DNA of 58,906 nt from an uncultured Oscillospiraceae bacterium. Its GTDB lineage: Bacteria > Bacillota > Clostridia > Oscillospirales > Oscillospiraceae. Position 1 is the stretch's first letter. Every line of letters begins with the position of its first letter. The notes under the pieces are model-generated. The model was not told where the DNA came from. It saw only the letters and a program-made list of their open reading frames with translations, and searched no databases. The translations under genes and the position numbers were made by a program. The DNA lies in the NCBI GenBank assembly GCA_910585815.1, contig CAJUFJ010000019.1:1-58906 (forward strand), read 5' to 3'. Positions 57,797 to 58,906 of this stretch are shown here, in pieces.

Positions 57797-57910
57797 GTAG
57801 GGACGCATCACGATGCGTCCGCTTTCTTTCTGATCCCTTCATTTGTGCGGTTTTATTTTGCGGTCCCAAATCGGTTCCGATTGGGCGGACGCTTCATTAA
57901 GCGTCCCTAC
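57797..57910. repeat. Palindromic repeat (GTAGGGACGC type)
   Basis: About 114 bp with arms GTAGGGACGCATCACGATGC on the left and, on the opposite strand from the right, GTAGGGACGCTTAATGAAGC. The left arm matches the 46970-46989 palindrome. No ORF. Confidence 0.75.
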
Positions 57911-58101
57911 ATATGCGTATACGCGCGAAACCTCCTCACCCATACCGTGCACTCCCCCCAAAGTGGTACGTTTCCATACACTTATTGAAAATAAGGGGTT
58001 AGCATACCCATTTGACCCTAACAATAAGGGTGTCAACGCCAATCTGAAATTGTAAGAAAACGCCGAAGAAATTTTGTAGTTTTTCGACGGGGGTAACAAA
58101 A
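57911..58101. other. Non-coding stretch at the end of the insertion sequence
   Basis: I see no gene. Repeated AATAAGGG words occur (around 57988 and 58022). A segment beginning TGTCAACGCC near 58031 may be the terminal end of the IS21-like element whose istB remnant starts at 58102; this is a guess from position. Confidence 0.4.
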
Positions 58102-58906
58102 TCAAATGTTTCCTTGATCAAATAGGGTATTTACAATTTGCTGTTTCTGGCGCATAAATTCTTTGCGTTCTTTCAGGCGATAAGACTCACCCTTGATGTT
58201 GATAACGGCGCAGTGATACAGTACCCGATCCAGGATGGCGGAGGCAATCGTAACATCGGCAAAGACCTCATTCCACTGGGAGAAGGTCTTGTTGGAGGTA
58301 AAAACAGTGGACATTTTCTCGTACTGCTTGGTCATGAGCAGAAAGAACAGGTTTGCACCTTGGATATCCATAGGGAGATAGCCGATCTCGTCGATAATGA
58401 GCATCCTGTACTTGGCCAGGACCTTGAGCTTGTCTGGCAAGCGGTTCTCAAAATGGGCCTTTTTGAGCTACTCAATAAGCTGGTGGCAATTGATGTAGTA
58501 GGTGGAGAACCGGTGCTGAGCCGCCACAAGGCCCAGGGCGGAGGCCAGATGAGTCTTGCCCACGCCGGGCGAGTCGAGAAAAACTACATTCTCCCCGTTT
58601 TCCAGGAAACGCATGGTGGCCAACTCGTCGATTTGGCGCTTGTCCCCGCAAGGGGGATGCGATGGCCCTAAGCGGCAAAGCCGCAGAGGGCCGTCCAATC
58701 GATGGAGGGCTGGAAGGAGAAATCGAAATCGTCTAGTGTCTTCTTGATAGGGAAGCCGGACATCTGGATCTGCTTCTCATAGGCCCGTCTCCGCTTGGAT
58801 TTAGCCTCCTCTGAAAAGATATGATCTAAAACCTCCACAATATTGAGATTCTGATATGCTCCCTCTAAAGTAGACAGTGGAAAAACAAAACTGTCGAAAT
58901 GGGGGG
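58102..58906 (-). pseudogene. IS21-family IstB-like ATPase gene, inactivated (continues past the edge)
   Basis: Fragments of one IstB helper ATPase. From the right edge (FVFPLSTLEGAYQNLNIVEV) through MSGFPIKKTLDDFDFSFQPS the frame is open, then a 56-bp insertion (58643-58698) shifts it. Beyond that DKRQIDELATMRFLENGE, Walker A SPGVGKTHLAS and YYINCHQLIE follow. An in-frame TAG (58470-58468) then interrupts it before LKKAHFENRLPDKLKVLAKY, MLIIDEIGYLPMDIQ and the C-terminal DRVLYHCAVINIKGESYRLK. IstB aids IstA transposase; istA would lie to the right. The gene is dead by two lesions. Confidence 0.88.
58643..58698. repeat. 56-bp palindromic insertion in istB
   Basis: Compared with intact IstB, 56 extra bases split Ile-Asp from Lys-Arg-Gln. 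They can fold as GGCCCT-AAGCGGC-AAA-GCCGC-AGAGGGCC (58664-58692) with a flanking CCCCGCAAGGGGG hairpin. This looks like a short palindromic repeat of the kind seen between genes here, caught inside a gene. Confidence 0.6.

Overview
The window reads as chromosome of a high-GC, endospore-forming Firmicute of the class Clostridia, most like gut Oscillospiraceae (Flavonifractor/Pseudoflavonifractor type). This is inferred from gene content and style: SpoIIID, a complete type II fatty-acid operon using FabK and a MarR regulator, an SLH-domain surface protein, a TetM-like GTPase fused to a YacP/Rae1 nuclease domain, Shine-Dalgarno-rich starts (many GTG/TTG) and many GC-rich palindromic intergenic repeats. 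No rRNA is present. There is one tRNA (Pro-UGG) and one tmRNA.

Layout. 1-1352: the edge of an integrative element (sigma factor, HTH_16 protein, small ORF) abutting the 3' end of ssrA. 1353-3559: ssrA, cyclophilin and smpB (trans-translation) and thiamine pyrophosphokinase. 3916-13181: a sugar or polyol catabolic locus with a divergent epimerase, a LacI regulator with a perfect palindromic operator, a ribose-type ABC importer and three Gfo/Idh/MocA dehydrogenases. 13228-23073: the fatty-acid synthesis operon acpP-accBCDA-fabH-fabK-fabD-fabG-fabF-fabZ on the minus strand, with a MarR-family gene at its end and a large inverted repeat over the predicted acpP transcription start. 23705-31541: trmB, tRNA-Pro, a cation efflux protein, a two-component system followed by an HtrA-type protease, Nudix and small genes, and an LCP-family wall enzyme.

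31623-40821: a 9.2-kb integrated element that I interpret as a phage satellite. It is bounded by a 13-bp direct repeat and carries paired arm-type repeats at both ends. It has a tyrosine integrase, an excisionase-like gene, a repressor/Cro pair, a VapE-type replication gene (frameshifted in this sequence), an AT-rich iteron-like segment, a scaffold (DUF4355-like) and a capsid-like protein, a sigma-like factor and a probable Panacea-type toxin-antitoxin pair. It has no recognisable terminase, portal, protease or tail gene. A promoter followed by a terminator-like hairpin precedes the scaffold-capsid genes, suggesting attenuation or a small RNA. The element appears to have entered the 3' end of a short transcript (about 135 nt) that contains a 33-codon ORF and lies between the LCP gene and the TetM-like gene.

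41074-58906: the GTPase-NYN fusion, a low-GC XRE/membrane-protein pair, a DUF2974 hydrolase, spoIIID, thyA-folA-tetR, an MMPL transporter with a large secreted coiled-coil partner, a 1274-residue SLH protein, a small unknown gene, and a decayed IS21-type istB at the right edge. Several families of palindromic repeats are scattered between genes across the window, including one 213-bp copy inside the fatty-acid operon.
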